Origin: Lithodes maja
Taxonomy: Eukaryota; Arthropoda; Malacostraca; Decapoda; Lithodidae
Direction of reading: 5' to 3'
Length of the DNA: 64,000 nucleotides
NCBI GenBank assembly: GCA_037953745.1
Contig: JBAKBP010012320.1
Location: 1 to 64,000, forward strand
Part shown: piece by piece, positions 10,624-20,713 of the stretch
Layout: the number at the start of each line of letters is the position of its first letter
How positions within the stretch are numbered: position 1 is the stretch's first letter
Program-made: the position numbers and the translations under genes
The notes under the pieces: model-generated
Told to the model about the DNA's origin: nothing
The model's input: only the letters and a program-made list of their open reading frames with translations
The model's database searches: none

Positions 10624-11237
10624 CCCGGGAACTGCGGGGAGACTCTTAAGAGTTCCCCCGGCGGACTGCGGGGAGACTCTTGAGAGTAAGTAAAACAAAA
10701 AATCAACTTTTGACATCGAAAAAAAATTATAGTTTTTATTTTTATTTTTTTATTTATTTTTGGCCCCTGGGCCATGCAAAATCTCAGTCCTCTACCTCCC
10801 CTCCTTCCCCACTTTCCTCCTCTCCTTCAGTTATCACCTATTTTCCCTGTTATTCCCTTATTCTGAGGTATATTTTCGTGCTAACATTAGCGAGTTGCAA
10901 GCAGGGTGTTGTCATCACTGATGGCAAGCGAGTGCAAGAGAGAGAGAGAGAGTATCGATCGACTGTGTCTCAGTGGCCTTGGGGGAAATTGGCGGGAAAG
11001 CAGGTTGCCTCACCCATACATTATACAACTCGCGGGCTATATCTCCGATTTTGACCATCCAAACGCTATTTTCACTCGTTTTATTGTTTTCATTACCTTT
11101 ATAATCAACCCATAATAGGCGCATATGGATAAGTATTAATGCTATTAATGGTACAATGAATATTTTAGTGACGGAAACACCTCAAATACGTCAGCACAGG
11201 GGGACGTTTCCAATTACCCCCATGCGCACTTGTTAGG
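10624..11237 (+). mobile_element. A5 unit of the composite array (614 bp)
   Basis: Between TTAA 10620-10623 and 11238-11241, with a complete left end and a GTGCGC-type right end (CACTTGTTAGG). Confidence 0.8.
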
Positions 11238-11241
11238 TTAA

Positions 11242-11821
11242 GAGTGAGTGGAAAAAAAAATCAACTTTTGACATCGAAATTATTTTTTTTTTTTTTTTTT
11301 TTTTTTTGGCCCCTGGGCCATGCAAAATCTCAGTCCTCTACCTTTGGCCCCTGGGCCATGCAAAATCTCAGTCCTCTACCTCCCCTCCTTTCCCAGTTTC
11401 CTCCTCTCCTTCAGTTATCACCTATTTTCCCTGTTATTCCCTTATTCTGAGGTATATTTTCGTGCTAACATTAGCGAGTTGCAAGCAGGGTGTTGTCATC
11501 ACTGATGGCAAGCGAGTGCAAGAGAGAGAGAGAGAGTATCGATCGACTGTGTCTCAGTGGCCTTGGGGGAAATTGGCAGGAAAGCAGGTTGCCTCACCCA
11601 TACATTATACAACTCGCGGGCTATATCTCCGATTTTGACCATCCAAACGCTATTTTCACTCGTTTTATTGTTTTCATTACCTTTATAATCAACCCATAAT
11701 AGGCGCATATGGATAAGTATTAATGCTATTAATGGTACAATGAATATTTTAGTGACGGAAACACCTCAAATACGTCAGCACAGGGGGACGTTTCCAATTA
11801 CCCCCATGCGCACTTGTTAGG
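11242..11821 (+). mobile_element. A6 unit of the composite array (580 bp)
   Basis: Lacks the left terminal 60 bp and starts GAGTGAGTGG after TTAA. It carries a direct duplication of a block that includes GGCCCCTGGGCCATGCAAAA (about 11309 and 11346), also present in A7 but not in A5. A6 and A7 therefore arose from one another by tandem duplication. Confidence 0.8.
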
Positions 11822-11825
11822 TTAA

Positions 11826-12410
11826 GAGTGAGTGGAAAAAAAATCAACTTTTGACATCGAAATTATTTTATTTTTTTTTATTTTTTTTTGGCCCCTGGGC
11901 CATGCAAAATCTCAGTCCTCTACCTTTGGCCCCTGGGCCATGCAAAATCTCAGTCCTCTACCTCCCCTCCTTTCCCAGTTTCCTCCTCTCCTTCAGTTAT
12001 CACCTATTTTCCCTGTTATTCCCTTATTCTGAGGTATATTTTTGTGCTAACATTAGAAATCCGGTTGGAGGGTGTGGTCATCACTGATAGCAAGCGAATG
12101 CAAGAGAGAGAGAGAGAGTATCGATCGACTGTGTCTCAGTGGCCTTGGGGGAAATTGGCGGGAAAGCAGCTTGCCTCACCCATACATTATACAACTCGCG
12201 GGCTATATCTCCGATTTTGACCATCCAAAAGCTGTTTTCACTCGTTTTATTGTTGTTTCAGGTTAATACCTTTATAATCAACCCATAATAGGCGCATATG
12301 GATAAGTATTAATGCTATTAATGGTACAATGAATATTTTAGTGACGGAAACACCTCAAATACGTCAGCACAGGGGGAAGTTTCCAATTACCCCCATGCGC
12401 ACTTGTTAGG
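11826..12410 (+). mobile_element. A7 unit of the composite array (585 bp)
   Basis: Same truncated start and internal duplication as A6. It differs near 12055-12075, where the word after GCTAACATTAG has changed. Ends at TTAA 12411-12414, followed by the inverted terminal block. Confidence 0.8.
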
Positions 12411-12512
12411 TTAAGAGTCTTCCCGCAGTCCGCCGGGGGAACTCTTAAAAGTCTCCCGCAGTTCCCGGGTTAAAGTGAATTTGCGACGGTAATTACATAT
12501 TGTTTGCTTACC

Positions 12513-12592
12513 TTAGTGATAGTTTAAGAGGCAGAGGAGTCGATGCTCATAAAGGTTGCCTCTTCTCAATCTTTCAGTCTCATACTGGTCAT
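12513..12592 (-). pseudogene. C-terminal tail of Jockey/CR1-like LINE, severed by the RTE insertion
   Basis: Read on the minus strand, the frame that ends at FKNNYD on the far side of the RTE element (15804-16165) continues here for about 24 codons to a stop at 12513-12515, if one copy of GGTCAT is dropped. This is the 3' coding end of the interrupted LINE. 12474-12512 is probably its 3' UTR or flank. Confidence 0.7.
12587..12592. repeat. Target duplication GGTCAT, left copy
   Basis: GGTCAT here and at 15804-15809 bound the RTE element. Dropping one copy restores the reading frame of the interrupted LINE. Confidence 0.65.
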
Positions 12593-12600
12593 CTATCTAT

Positions 12601-14208
12601 CTATTGCCTGACGCCGTGATCCCCGAAGGGGTGGCCACGAACGAACCGCCCCAATGCACCTCTGTCCCCAGTCAGTCGACGCCCCTCCCCCCAACCAGCA
12701 CCGCCTTCGTTCATGTACTTCCTCACTCCATCCTTCCACCTCTCATTCGGTCTACCTCTCCCTCTCTGTCCCTCCACCTCGCTCTCGTACACCCTCTTAA
12801 TCATTCTCTCGCTTTCCATACGTTCCATATGGCCAAACCATCTCAAGTTGTTCCTTTTCACACTTTCCAGCACATCTACCTCCACACCACACCTCCTTCT
12901 TAGTCTGTCTATCCCTCCATGTAACTCTGCACACACTCCTTAAGTAATTCATTTCCACTGCTCTCACTCTTGGTCCGAGTCTCGACCAACGTCCATGCTT
13001 CGCTTCCGTAAGTCCGTGTCGGGATTACCACACTGTCATGCAAGGACGTCTTCAATTCCACACTGACCACCCTATTTCTTGTTACTGCTTTTAGCGTTCC
13101 TACAACCCTCTTCCCCTGTTGTACCCTCTCCCGCACTTCTTCATCCATAGTCCCATCTTTACTCAACACACTGCCCAGATACTTAAGAGTTGACGATCTC
13201 CATAGCCTGACCGTTCAGCTTCACCTCACACTGTGACTTCACCCCTTTCGAAGACCATAACCTTGCTCTTCCCCGCATTTATCTTCAAATTCCGTTTTTC
13301 ACACACTGTTCCAAACTCATTTACCAGACCCTGCAACTCCCATTCATTATCACTCATCAGAACTGTATCATCCGCAAACAGCAGTATAGGTAGCTTCCAC
13401 TCAATTCCCTCCCTTTTCAGCGATACACCAACATCCACTGCTCTTGATGGTATTTCTTTCATGACTCCATCCATATATACAGTAAACTACCACGGGGACA
13501 TCACACACCCCTGTTTCAAACCAACATTCAGGTCAAAGAACTCGCTCTGCTCACTCTCCACACGTACTGCCGCCTTTGCACCCTCATACATGCTCTTCAC
13601 TGCTTTCAGCAACTTGCCCTCTATCCGTATAGTCTAAGTACTTTCCACAAACCTTCTCTATCCACTCTGTCATAGGCCTTCTCCAAGTCCATAAAGGCAA
13701 CATACACCTTTTGTTTCTTCTCCAGATACTTCTCCACAACACAATTCAGGGTAAAAATCTGATCTACACATCCTCTTCCCTTCCTAAAGCCTCCCTGCTC
13801 GTCGCCTATCCATTTCTCCGTTCTCACTCTCTCAATCACTACCCTACTGTATACCTTCCCTACTACGCTTAGAAGACATATTCCTCGGTGGTTACCACAC
13901 ACTCCTCTTTCCCCTTTGCCCTTATATAGGGGGACTATTATGCCAGTCTTCCAGTCATCGGGTGCACTCCCCTTCTCCCATGCTAGTTTGCACATTTTCC
14001 ATACCCATTCTATCACTATCTCACCACCATACCTCAACATTTCCCCACACACTCCATCTGTTCCTGGTGTTTTCCCTAACTTCACTCTTTTCATGGCTTC
14101 CCACACTTTTGACCTCCTGATCCCCACCTCCTCCTCCACTACTTCTCTTCTCCCTCCCATACCATATCCAGCTATGTTTGCTGGCTCTTCATTTCTTACA
14201 TTTAGCAA
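12601..14208 (-). pseudogene. RTE LINE reverse transcriptase, frameshifted
   Basis: Fragments in several frames: 13621-14208 carries the fingers and palm (LGKTPGTDGV, LLSVVGKVYSRVV, FMDLEKAYDRVD); 13226-13474 carries the catalytic FADD box (ILLFADDTVL) and GKSKVM; 12909-13169 and 12601-12936 carry the thumb and C-terminal region ending in RWKDGVRKYMNEGG-like sequence. The order and motifs match 363 uninterrupted codons in copy 2 at 17318-18409. Breaks lie near 13620, 13475-13600, 13170-13225 and 12936. It would polymerise cDNA during target-primed reverse transcription if intact. Confidence 0.88.
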
Positions 14209-14372
14209 CTCACTGAAGTACTCCCTCCATCTTTCGACTCTCTTGCTTCTCGGCTAGCATTCTCCCATTCTTACCTTTCACACCCTTGCTACCTTCCCTA
14301 ACTTTCTTGACTTATTTCCAGAACAGTTTCTTACTCTCCCTCCATTTTACACTCAGATTCCTTCCAAATTCC

Positions 14373-14819
14373 TCATCTACTCTTCTTACTTTCCTTCACT
14401 ACTCTCTTCACCACCCTCTTACTCTCCACATACCTCGCTCGTTTGTCTCTCGGAATCTTCATTCCCTCTACTACCCAATCAACCTCGCTCGTTTGTCTCT
14501 CGGAATCTTCATTCCCTCTACTACCCAACCACTCTCTATATGCTTTCTTCTTTTCTTCCACAGCTATTCTTACCTCTTCTGTCCACCATGCTGTACCTTT
14601 CACTCCCCTCCCTCTTCTCCTCACTCCACACACCTCCTCACATGCTGCACAGATCTCATCCTTAAACACCTTGCTCATGTCTTCCACTTCCTCCATAACT
14701 TCCAGGTTGAACCCACCTAGTAGTCTTTCCACTGCTCTCCTGTACTCTTCCCTGACTTCCTCCTCCTGCACCCTCCTCACCATTCCACCCTCCTCTCGCC
14801 TCCCTCCAGCTCTCCTCAC
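14373..14819 (-). pseudogene. RTE LINE linker between endonuclease and reverse transcriptase
   Basis: Charged, helical 148-codon frame with TAWWTEEVRIAVEEKKKAYREWL, the conserved segment that follows the endonuclease in RTE/CR1-type proteins (only part shown). A short tandem duplication (CTCGCTCGTTTGTCTCTCGG at about 14427 and 14482) repeats about 18 residues. Confidence 0.75.
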
Positions 14820-15583
14820 CCACTTCAGCTCTCCTCACCCACTTCTTTTGTATCCTAACCTTAGCTACCACTACATAATGATCAGACAGACCCCCTCCAA
14901 TACCCCTATACACCCTAGCATCCATCACAGATTTCTTCATTCGTTCATCCACACATACATAATCAATCAATGACTTTCGTTCCACCACTGTCTTATCCTT
15001 CATCGTCAACATCCGTTTCCACGTGTACCTGTGGATCATTCTGTGTCGGAAGAAGGTGTTGGATATCCACAGGCTCCTCCCCACACATACGTCCACAAGT
15101 GCACTACCATTCCCATTCACCTCTGATGGTACCCCCCACCCTCCCACCACTCCTTCAACTTTCCTATCACCCACCTTACCATTCATATCCCCAATCAGAA
15201 ATATTCTTTCGTTCTTGTCAAACTTCTCCAGGCACGCCTCCACATTCATCCAGAACTCCTCTTTCTTTCTTTAAAGTATATCCTCTGTCGGGGCATACAC
15301 GCATACAATCACCCACGTTTGTATTCCTACTTTCATTCTCACCCACACAATCCTTGAACCCACAGACCCATACTGTCTAACACATTCCTTCCATTTGCTA
15401 CTTACAAACAAACATGCACCTTCTCTCGCTGTTCCTTCACTCACTCCAGCACACACACCCATTCCACACTCCCACTCTCTCACATCTGAACCTTTCCATT
15501 TGGTCTCTGTCATTCCACATACATCCAGCCTGGCATTCACTAACACTTCCAGAACCTCTCTTTTGTGCCATCATTCATGCCAC
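14662..15583 (-). pseudogene. RTE LINE endonuclease (APE type), frameshifted
   Basis: Frames 15271-15546 and 14662-15249. Motifs include MTETKWKG (the catalytic Glu region), VCVYAPT, IGDMNGKVG (Asp/Asn catalytic motif) and GGLSDHYVVV (Asp-His motif). This is an exonuclease-endonuclease-phosphatase fold that nicks target DNA. At least one frameshift near 15260 and one near 15560 break it. Database proteins with this domain are often labelled craniofacial development protein 2-like, but context shows a LINE. Confidence 0.85.
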
Positions 15584-15780
15584 TAACATTCCACGTAGCC
15601 ATTAAGAATGTCCGAAGGCATGTCCTTAGTCGGTCGTGGTTCGTCAACGTTGGTTCCGTCCGCATCAGAGTGTTTGTTAGTTTTTCTTTGCTTAGATATT
15701 TTTTCCGGGTGGGGGTCGCAAGCCCACCGACCCAACCTCTTTAGTCGCCTCTTACGACACGCAGAAGGCACGTGGGGCAT
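15583..15780 (-). pseudogene. RTE LINE N-terminal segment
   Basis: 65 codons rich in Lys/Arg and His starting MPHVPSACRKRRLKRLG, ending one frame break before the endonuclease. Likely the N-terminus of the single LINE protein. Start at ATG 15778-15780, about 25 bp from the element's 5' edge. Confidence 0.6.
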
Positions 15781-15803
15781 ATTCTATTCCCTAACCCCCA
15801 GGG

Positions 15804-16165
15804 GGTCATAATTATTTTTAAAAACATTTACACTCTGACTCGTAACTACTTCCTCTGGGAGACTATTCCAGTTGTTTACAATCCTAGCACTAAAAAAGTT
15901 GTTCCTCTTCGTGGTTCTGTGCCTGACCTTGGCCAGCTTCAGTCTGTGTCCTCGGGCGTTTGGTTGGTTTTCTCTTGATGCAAGTGTCAAAAAGTGCCCG
16001 TCCTTGACTGCATCTATGCCATGAATTATCTTGTAGGTCTGGATCAAGTCTCCTCGTTTCCTTCTCTGCTCCAGTGTCGTTAGTCAATGACGCTCCAGTC
16101 GCCCCAGTTGTTCCCTAAGCTGCCTGGCCGAACAGCCCCAAGGCTGTACACCAACATAGTATCGT
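15804..16165 (-). pseudogene. Jockey/CR1-like LINE, C-terminal reverse-transcriptase tail
   Basis: Minus-strand frame with RRKRGDLIQTYKIIHGID, then VRHRTTKRNNFFSARIVNNW, NSLPEEVV and FKNNYD, the standard C-terminal region of Jockey/CR1-group LINE proteins. An in-frame stop and one shift lie around 16040-16090. It continues on the other side of the RTE element at 12513-12592. The 5' edge (CCAAGGCTGTTCGGCC on the minus strand near 16105-16145) also matches 35380-35420. Confidence 0.8.
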
Positions 16166-16394
16166 CCATGAAACTTCTAGAACACTGATAATTATCAATG
16201 GGGCTCGTATCCGGGTCGTCTTCAATTTTAACCAAAATACTTTCGCAAAATATTATAGGCTAAATAAGGCTAGAAAAAACCAATTGCCAACTTTCCCAAT
16301 TTAGCCTAGCCTAGGGGCCGTCAAATTTCTGGAAATGTTTCGCACTAAAAATTGGTCTAGGCCCCTATGCCAACGCCACTGTCTTTAGTCATTA

Positions 16395-16512
16395 GTGTAC
16401 AGTCGCGCTAATAAGTTATTTCTCGGCACCAAGTATGTTTTGATCAATAATTGGTATCCGCAATATTTAAGCTTCATTTCTTTATATAGCCTAGAGTGAA
16501 ATATACAAACTT
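16395..16512 (+). repeat. Dispersed repeat R1, copy 2
   Basis: Inverse match to 541-646, sharing TCTCGGCACCAAG and AAGCTTCATTTCTT blocks. Confidence 0.7.
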
Positions 16513-16579
16513 TGGTTCAATGTTATTTTAATACCATAAATTTTGTTGATATATTTGAAGATAAATATTGAATCTATAT

Positions 16580-16813
16580 GCTCTAAAGATCCTATGAATT
16601 TTTTTTTAACCCTCGGCAAAACCTAATAAAAAAGTATGGTATTAACATTTATTTTTCGTAACAAGGTTGTCAATACGGTACTTCCAGTTATCGACAGCTC
16701 TAAAGATCATAATGCAAATGTGTTAAACCCTCGGAAAAACCTAATATAAAAGTATGCTACTAAAATTTAATTTTCGTAAAAAGGTTGTCAATACGGTAGT
16801 TTCCCGTTATCAA
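16580..16813 (+). repeat. 117-bp tandem duplication
   Basis: Units start GCTCTAAAGATC at 16580 and 16697. Both hold AACCCTCGG, AAAACCTAATA and AAGGTTGTCAATACGGTA. Moderately diverged. Confidence 0.75.
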
Positions 16814-16924
16814 TGTACAATCAAAGCTGAACATTGCAGAGTAAACACCGTAGACTTCATATACTTTCTTTCACCTTTGTATAATTGACAGCCAATTTTT
16901 GTTGTTTTTATTTACTAAAGGATT

Positions 16925-17022
16925 AGCCTAGTACTCAAATAGCGGGGGTGTGGGGGCGGCAGCCCCACCCATAATACTAGGTTAGGTAAGGTTGTTAGGT
17001 TAGGCTAATGTCTTTTCAAATC
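16925..17022 (+). repeat. Dispersed repeat R2, copy 2
   Basis: Inverse of 8027-8125, with GGGGGCGGCAGCCCC and GGTTAGGTAAGGTTGTTAGG. Confidence 0.75.
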
Positions 17023-17296
17023 ACTATCAGGGGGGCGTGTCTCAACATTGATCGATAGGCCTAATGGGGAAAATAGGTTTTCCCGAGATTTCTAATTAAT
17101 TACAAACACTATATATTGATGCAAATGAACAATTTTGTTTATGAAAAACACTCGGAAAATTTGTGGTATTAAAATAAAAAAAATCCCAAACTTTTTCCAA
17201 CATGACCGTACCCCAAACCTAATTTCAAAAAGTCGCGGGGGGGGGGGGGGGGGGTACTGCCCCCCTCAACTCCTCCTGTATCCAATGGCAACACTA

Positions 17297-17313
17297 ATGC
17301 CATGATAGGCTAT
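17297..17313. repeat. 17-bp LINE target duplication, left copy
   Basis: ATGCCATGATAGGCTAT, repeated exactly at 18403-18419. Confidence 0.9.
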
Positions 17314-18402
17314 CTATCTATCTATCTATTGCCTGACGCCGTGATCCCCGAAGGGGTGGCCACGAACGAACCGCCCCCATGCACCTCTGTCCCCAGTCAG
17401 TCGACGCCCCTCCCCCCCAACCAGCACCGCCTTCATTCATGTAGTTCCTCACTCCATCCTTCCACCTCATATTCGGTCTACCTCTCCCCCTCTGTCCCTC
17501 CACCTCGCTCTCGTACACCCTCTTAGTCATTCTCTCGCTTTCCATACGTTCCATATGGCCGAACCATCTCAAGTTGTTCCTTTTCACACTTTCCAGCACA
17601 TCTACCTCCACACCACACCTCCTTCTTACTTCCTCATTAGTCTGTCTATCCCTCCATGTAATTCCGCACGCACTCCTTAAGTAATTCATTTCCACTGCTC
17701 TCACTCTTGGTCTGAGTCTCTCAACCAACGTCCATGCTTCGCTTCCGTAAGTCAGTGTCGGGATTACCACACTGTCATGCAAGGACTTCTTCACTTCCAT
17801 ACTGACCACCCTATTTCTTGTTACTGCTTTTAGCGTTCCTACAACCCTCTTCCCCTGTTGTACCCTCTCCCGCACCTCTTCATCCATAGTCCCATCTTTA
17901 CTCAACACACTGCCCAGATACTTAAAAGAGTTGACGATCTCCATAGCCTGACCGTTCAGCTTCACCTCACACTCTGTGACTTCACCCCTTTCGAAGACCA
18001 TAACCTTGCTCTTCCCCGTATTTACCTTCAAATTTCGTTTTTCGCACACTGTTCCAAACTCATTTACCATACCCTGCAACTCCCATTCATTATCACTCAT
18101 CAGAACTGTATCATCCGCAAACAGCAGTATAGGTAGCTTCCACTCAATTCCCTCCCTTTTCAGCGATACACCAACATCCACTGCTCTTGATAGTATTTCT
18201 TTCATAACTCCATCCATATATACAGTAAACAACCACGGGGACATCGCACACCCCTGTTTCAAACCAACATTCAGGTCAAAGAACTCGCTCTGCTCACTCT
18301 CCACACGTACTGCCGCCTTTGCACCCTCATACATGCTCTTCACTGCTTTCAGCAACTTGCCCTCTACTCCGTATATTCTAAGTACTTTCCACAAACCTTG
18401 CC
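17314..18402 (-). mobile_element. RTE-type LINE, 5'-truncated, copy 2 (1.09 kb)
   Basis: Minus-strand insertion ending in (TAGA)n at 17314-17330, bounded by a perfect 17-bp duplication. 5' truncation plus a long duplication is the textbook product of target-primed reverse transcription. It is very similar to copy 1 and less damaged. Confidence 0.92.
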
Positions 18403-18409
18403 ATGCCAT
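17318..18409 (-). pseudogene. RTE LINE reverse transcriptase, 5'-truncated but open
   Basis: 363 codons without interruption. The first three residues come from the target duplication; LINE sequence begins at QGLWKVLRIYG. It has GLKQGCAMSPWLF (motif C approach), ILLFADDTVL (catalytic Asp pair), GKSKVM, FKYLGSVLS (thumb), and the Trp-rich C-terminal region RWFGHMERM to RPNMRWKDG. It lacks endonuclease, fingers and the first catalytic Asp, so it is dead on arrival, but it is a clean reference for the family C-terminus. Confidence 0.88.
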
Positions 18410-18419
18410 GATAGGCTAT
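18403..18419. repeat. 17-bp LINE target duplication, right copy
   Basis: Exact partner of 17297-17313. Confidence 0.9.
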
Positions 18420-18664
18420 AAAATTACTAAATAAATATATTTACTGAGGCCCATTTCCCATTTTTGAATTTGTTTCTGGGTGCGGCAGACTCGAGACAGA
18501 GCCCGAATAGGGAAAACAGAGCAATGGCACTTCATATTCAACCTGAAAATTTATAATATATTTTGTATTAGTCATTGCTTAAAAAGTATGAGGATTAAGT
18601 AATTGGGACTAGATTGAAATTAAGTCTAAAATATATGGTTAAATTGACTTATTTTGATCTGTGT
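18420..18664. other. AT-rich spacer, nothing recognised
   Basis: A phrase with GGCAGACTCGAGACAGAGCC (about 18484) recurs near 39965, suggesting an old dispersed repeat. Confidence 0.4.
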
Positions 18665-18757
18665 TAGTTGTGTAATGGTTTAGGTGGTTTTGTTCTGGGT
18701 GTGGTGTCCCAGGTTCGAATCCGGGGAGGACCATAAAATTATGCTTTCATTAGTTTA
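18665..18757 (+). repeat. tRNA-like SINE (family S1)
   Basis: A-box-like TGTAATGGTTTAGG and B-box CAGGTTCGAATCC with matched arms. The acceptor stem does not pair and the copy ends ATGCTTTCATTAGTTTATTA. Related copies are at 27821, 36644 and 36737. Likely transcribed in origin by RNA polymerase III. Confidence 0.65.
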
Positions 18758-18761
18758 TTAA

Positions 18762-18982
18762 CCCCTTCAGACTCATATGATGCAGAGGTTGCCAGATTAG
18801 CAATAAAAAAGTTCTCTCACTCTTATAATTACCTCTCCAAAATTAGTGTTCTGCCCACAGCTAACTCAAAGACAACTGCAGAGGTTGAAGTAACTAAACT
18901 AAAGGTTTGTAAATACCCCTGATGGTAATAAAGGCTTTAAAGTATCCCTAATAGGGTCAAAAGTGCGTCATGTCGGAGAGGG
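18762..18982 (+). mobile_element. TTAA mini-element C1 (221 bp)
   Basis: TTAA at 18758-18761 and 18983-18986. Ends CCCCTTCAGACTCATATGA and CCCTCTCCGACATGACGCAC (reverse complement). Inserted at the 3' tip of the S1 SINE. Non-coding; four copies in this window. Confidence 0.88.
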
Positions 18983-18986
18983 TTAA

Positions 18987-19389
18987 CTTGTATCGCTTGC
19001 CATGTAGTATCTGTAGTATGTGGGATAAAACTCTTGACTATTTTAGACTAACCTTGGCTTAACATGTAGTATCCGCTTACCATGTAGGATAAAACTATTA
19101 ACCCTTAACCAACCTTTTTATATATTACTTATTACGCATCTCCTGAATCAAACTTAGTGCAGGTAGTATACAATGCAACTAATCTATTCGGTCGATAAAA
19201 TGGACACCCGGACATTATACTATCCCATTTGTTTTTTAAGTCTGCTTGAATAATAAATTTATATTCAGTTTACTCAGGCACATTCCATAATTTTTCTATT
19301 TTTTGTTGCTTTGTTTTTTCCATTTGTCTATTTTATTTATATATTGTTTAATTACAAAGTGTGTGGGGAACGGCTTAGTGCGCGAGGTC
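18987..19389. other. AT-rich spacer, no gene seen
   Basis: Two loose repeats of CCATGTAGTATC / CCATGTAGGATAAAAC near 19009-19095. Nothing else recognised. Confidence 0.4.
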
Positions 19390-19455
19390 TATTGCCAGAT
19401 TCCCTGATCCCGAAGAGGTGGCCACAAACTAATCCCCTCTATGTACTAGTCTTGT
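19390..19455 (-). repeat. Decayed RTE LINE 3' end
   Basis: CCTGATCCCGAAGAGGTGGCCAC corresponds to the conserved last part of the RTE coding end at 12610 and 17340 (GATCCCCGAAGGGGTGGCCA), then diverges. Confidence 0.6.
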
Positions 19456-19840
19456 CAGCCGGCTCTTCTCCGGGTGGTGTGTTGGCAGAGACTTGTATTG
19501 TCGGACTCTGCCCATCAAGTGGTGCATCCTCAAAATTGTAAGTTGTCGATTTGTATTTGTCCACTTTCAGTTGAAAAACTCATTGGTTGATATTTCGGAT
19601 TATACTGTATACATATTATTTATTTTGTCCTTGCTAACTCTCTTCGCCGGGTGGTGTGTTGATGGTTGCTGCCATGTGTGTTGTCAGACTGCCCTGCTGA
19701 CTCTGCCCCTCAAGTGCTGCACCCTGAAGTTGTAAGTACTGTAGTCTATTTGTAATAGTCCACTTTCAATTGAAAACTCAAATTGGTTGATATTTCGGTT
19801 TATATAAATTTTATTTTGTTTTCCTTGCTAACTCTATAGC
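19425..19840 (+). repeat. Tandemly duplicated exon-like segment
   Basis: Two units of about 190 bp share GGGTGGTGTGTTG, GACTCTGCCC-TCAAGTG-TGCA and then GTAAGT (at 19541 and 19732), followed by TCCACTTTCA and TTGGTTGATATTTCGG. Each unit therefore looks like a C-rich segment followed by a splice donor. The protein frames are not convincing. Confidence 0.5.
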
Positions 19841-20047
19841 TTTAAATTCCCAAGACTCCCTTAGAGGTGAACTTGTGCAGTTTGCATTAGAAAAATGGTA
19901 GCCTAAAGCAGGTTCCTAAATTGCGGGGTCGCTATCGCACTAAAGTTCTCAAGAGTCGCTGTACTTCTGGGCGGAAACATACACATACTGTACATACAGT
20001 ACATGAATAACATTTTAAGACAGAGTGTTCCACACATCAGTGCAGTT

Positions 20048-20091
20048 TCAGTCTCTTGTCCTAATGGCGGTGTTCCAGGCAACCCTGTTAA
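20048..20091 (-). pseudogene. LINE-3 C-terminal tail beyond A8
   Basis: Encodes RVAWNTAIRTRD and a stop. The uninterrupted copy at 31095-31275 reads LTSEAALNRVAWNAAIRTRD then stop, which shows that A8 split this gene at CTTAAC. Confidence 0.8.
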
Positions 20092-20713
20092 CCTAACAAG
20101 TGCGCATGGGGGTAATTGAAAACGTCCCCCTGTGCTGACGTATTTGAGGTGTTTCCGTCACTAAAATATTCATTGTACCATTAATAGCATTAATAATTAT
20201 CCATATGCACCTATTATGGGTTGATTATAAAGGTATTAACCTGAAACTACAATAAAACGAGTGAAAACAGCGTTTGGATGGTCAAAATCGGAGATATAGC
20301 CCGCGAGTTGTATAATGTATGGGTGAGGCAAACTGCTTTCCCGCCAATTTCCCCCAAGGCCACGGAGACACAGTCGATCGATACTCTCTCTCTCTCTCTT
20401 GCACTCAGTGATGACAACACCCTGCTTGCAACTCGCTAATGTTAGCACGAAAATATACCTCAGAATAAGGGAATATTAGGGAAAATAGGTGATAACTGAA
20501 GGAGAGGAGGAAAGTGGGGAAGGAGGGGAGGTAGAGGACTGAGATTTTGCATGGCCCAGGGGCCAAAAAAAAATAAAAAAATAAAAAAATAAAAATATAT
20601 ATATTTTTTTTTTTTTTTCGATGTCAAAAGTTGATTTTTTATTTTACTTACTCTCAAGAGTCTTCCCGCAGTCCGCCGGGGGAACTCTTAAGAGTCTCCC
20701 CGCAGCTCCCAGG
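20092..20713 (-). mobile_element. TTAA mini-element A8 (622 bp) inside LINE-3
   Basis: TTAA at 20088-20091 and 20714-20717. Ends CCTAACAAGTGCGCATGGGG and CCTGGGAGCTGCGGGGAGAC (reverse complement). Removing it with one TTAA joins the two halves of the LINE-3 C-terminus in frame. Confidence 0.92.

Larger units (their letters stand above)
10598..12469 (+). mobile_element. Composite A array closed by inverted ends (1872 bp)
   Basis: Runs between TTAA 10594-10597 and 12470-12473. The left edge CCCGGGAACTGCAGGGAGAC is followed by a second, better copy of the same end at 10624. The right edge is the inverted complement of about 55-60 bp of that end. Between them lie three A units (A5, A6, A7) in direct order. 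A unit with inverted ends on both sides could in principle move as one element, unlike the single A copies, whose two ends differ. Confidence 0.7.
12593..15803 (-). mobile_element. RTE-type LINE, near full length (about 3.2 kb), copy 1
   Basis: Minus-strand LINE ending in a short (TAGA)n tail at 12593-12604, typical of RTE-group elements. It encodes endonuclease then reverse transcriptase. A second, 5'-truncated copy is at 17314-18402, and a decayed 3' end lies near 19390-19450. Multiple frameshifts make it non-functional. Confidence 0.85.
16166..17296. other. AT-rich spacer containing three repeats
   Basis: No gene. Contains R1 copy 2 (16395-16512), a 117-bp tandem duplication (16580-16813), R2 copy 2 (16925-17022) and a run of about 20 G near 17237-17256. 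Confidence 0.6.

Noticed and set aside
7078..12266. Repeated frames of 60-127 codons in the A elements (for example around 10066, 10680, 11306)
   Set aside because: They are translations of a poly-T tract, a pyrimidine stretch and a (GA)n microsatellite, recur in every A copy, and shift or break with copy-specific indels.
16112..16128. Family E core (CCTAAGCTGCC)
   Set aside because: It lies in LINE coding sequence and matches over only about 9 bp.
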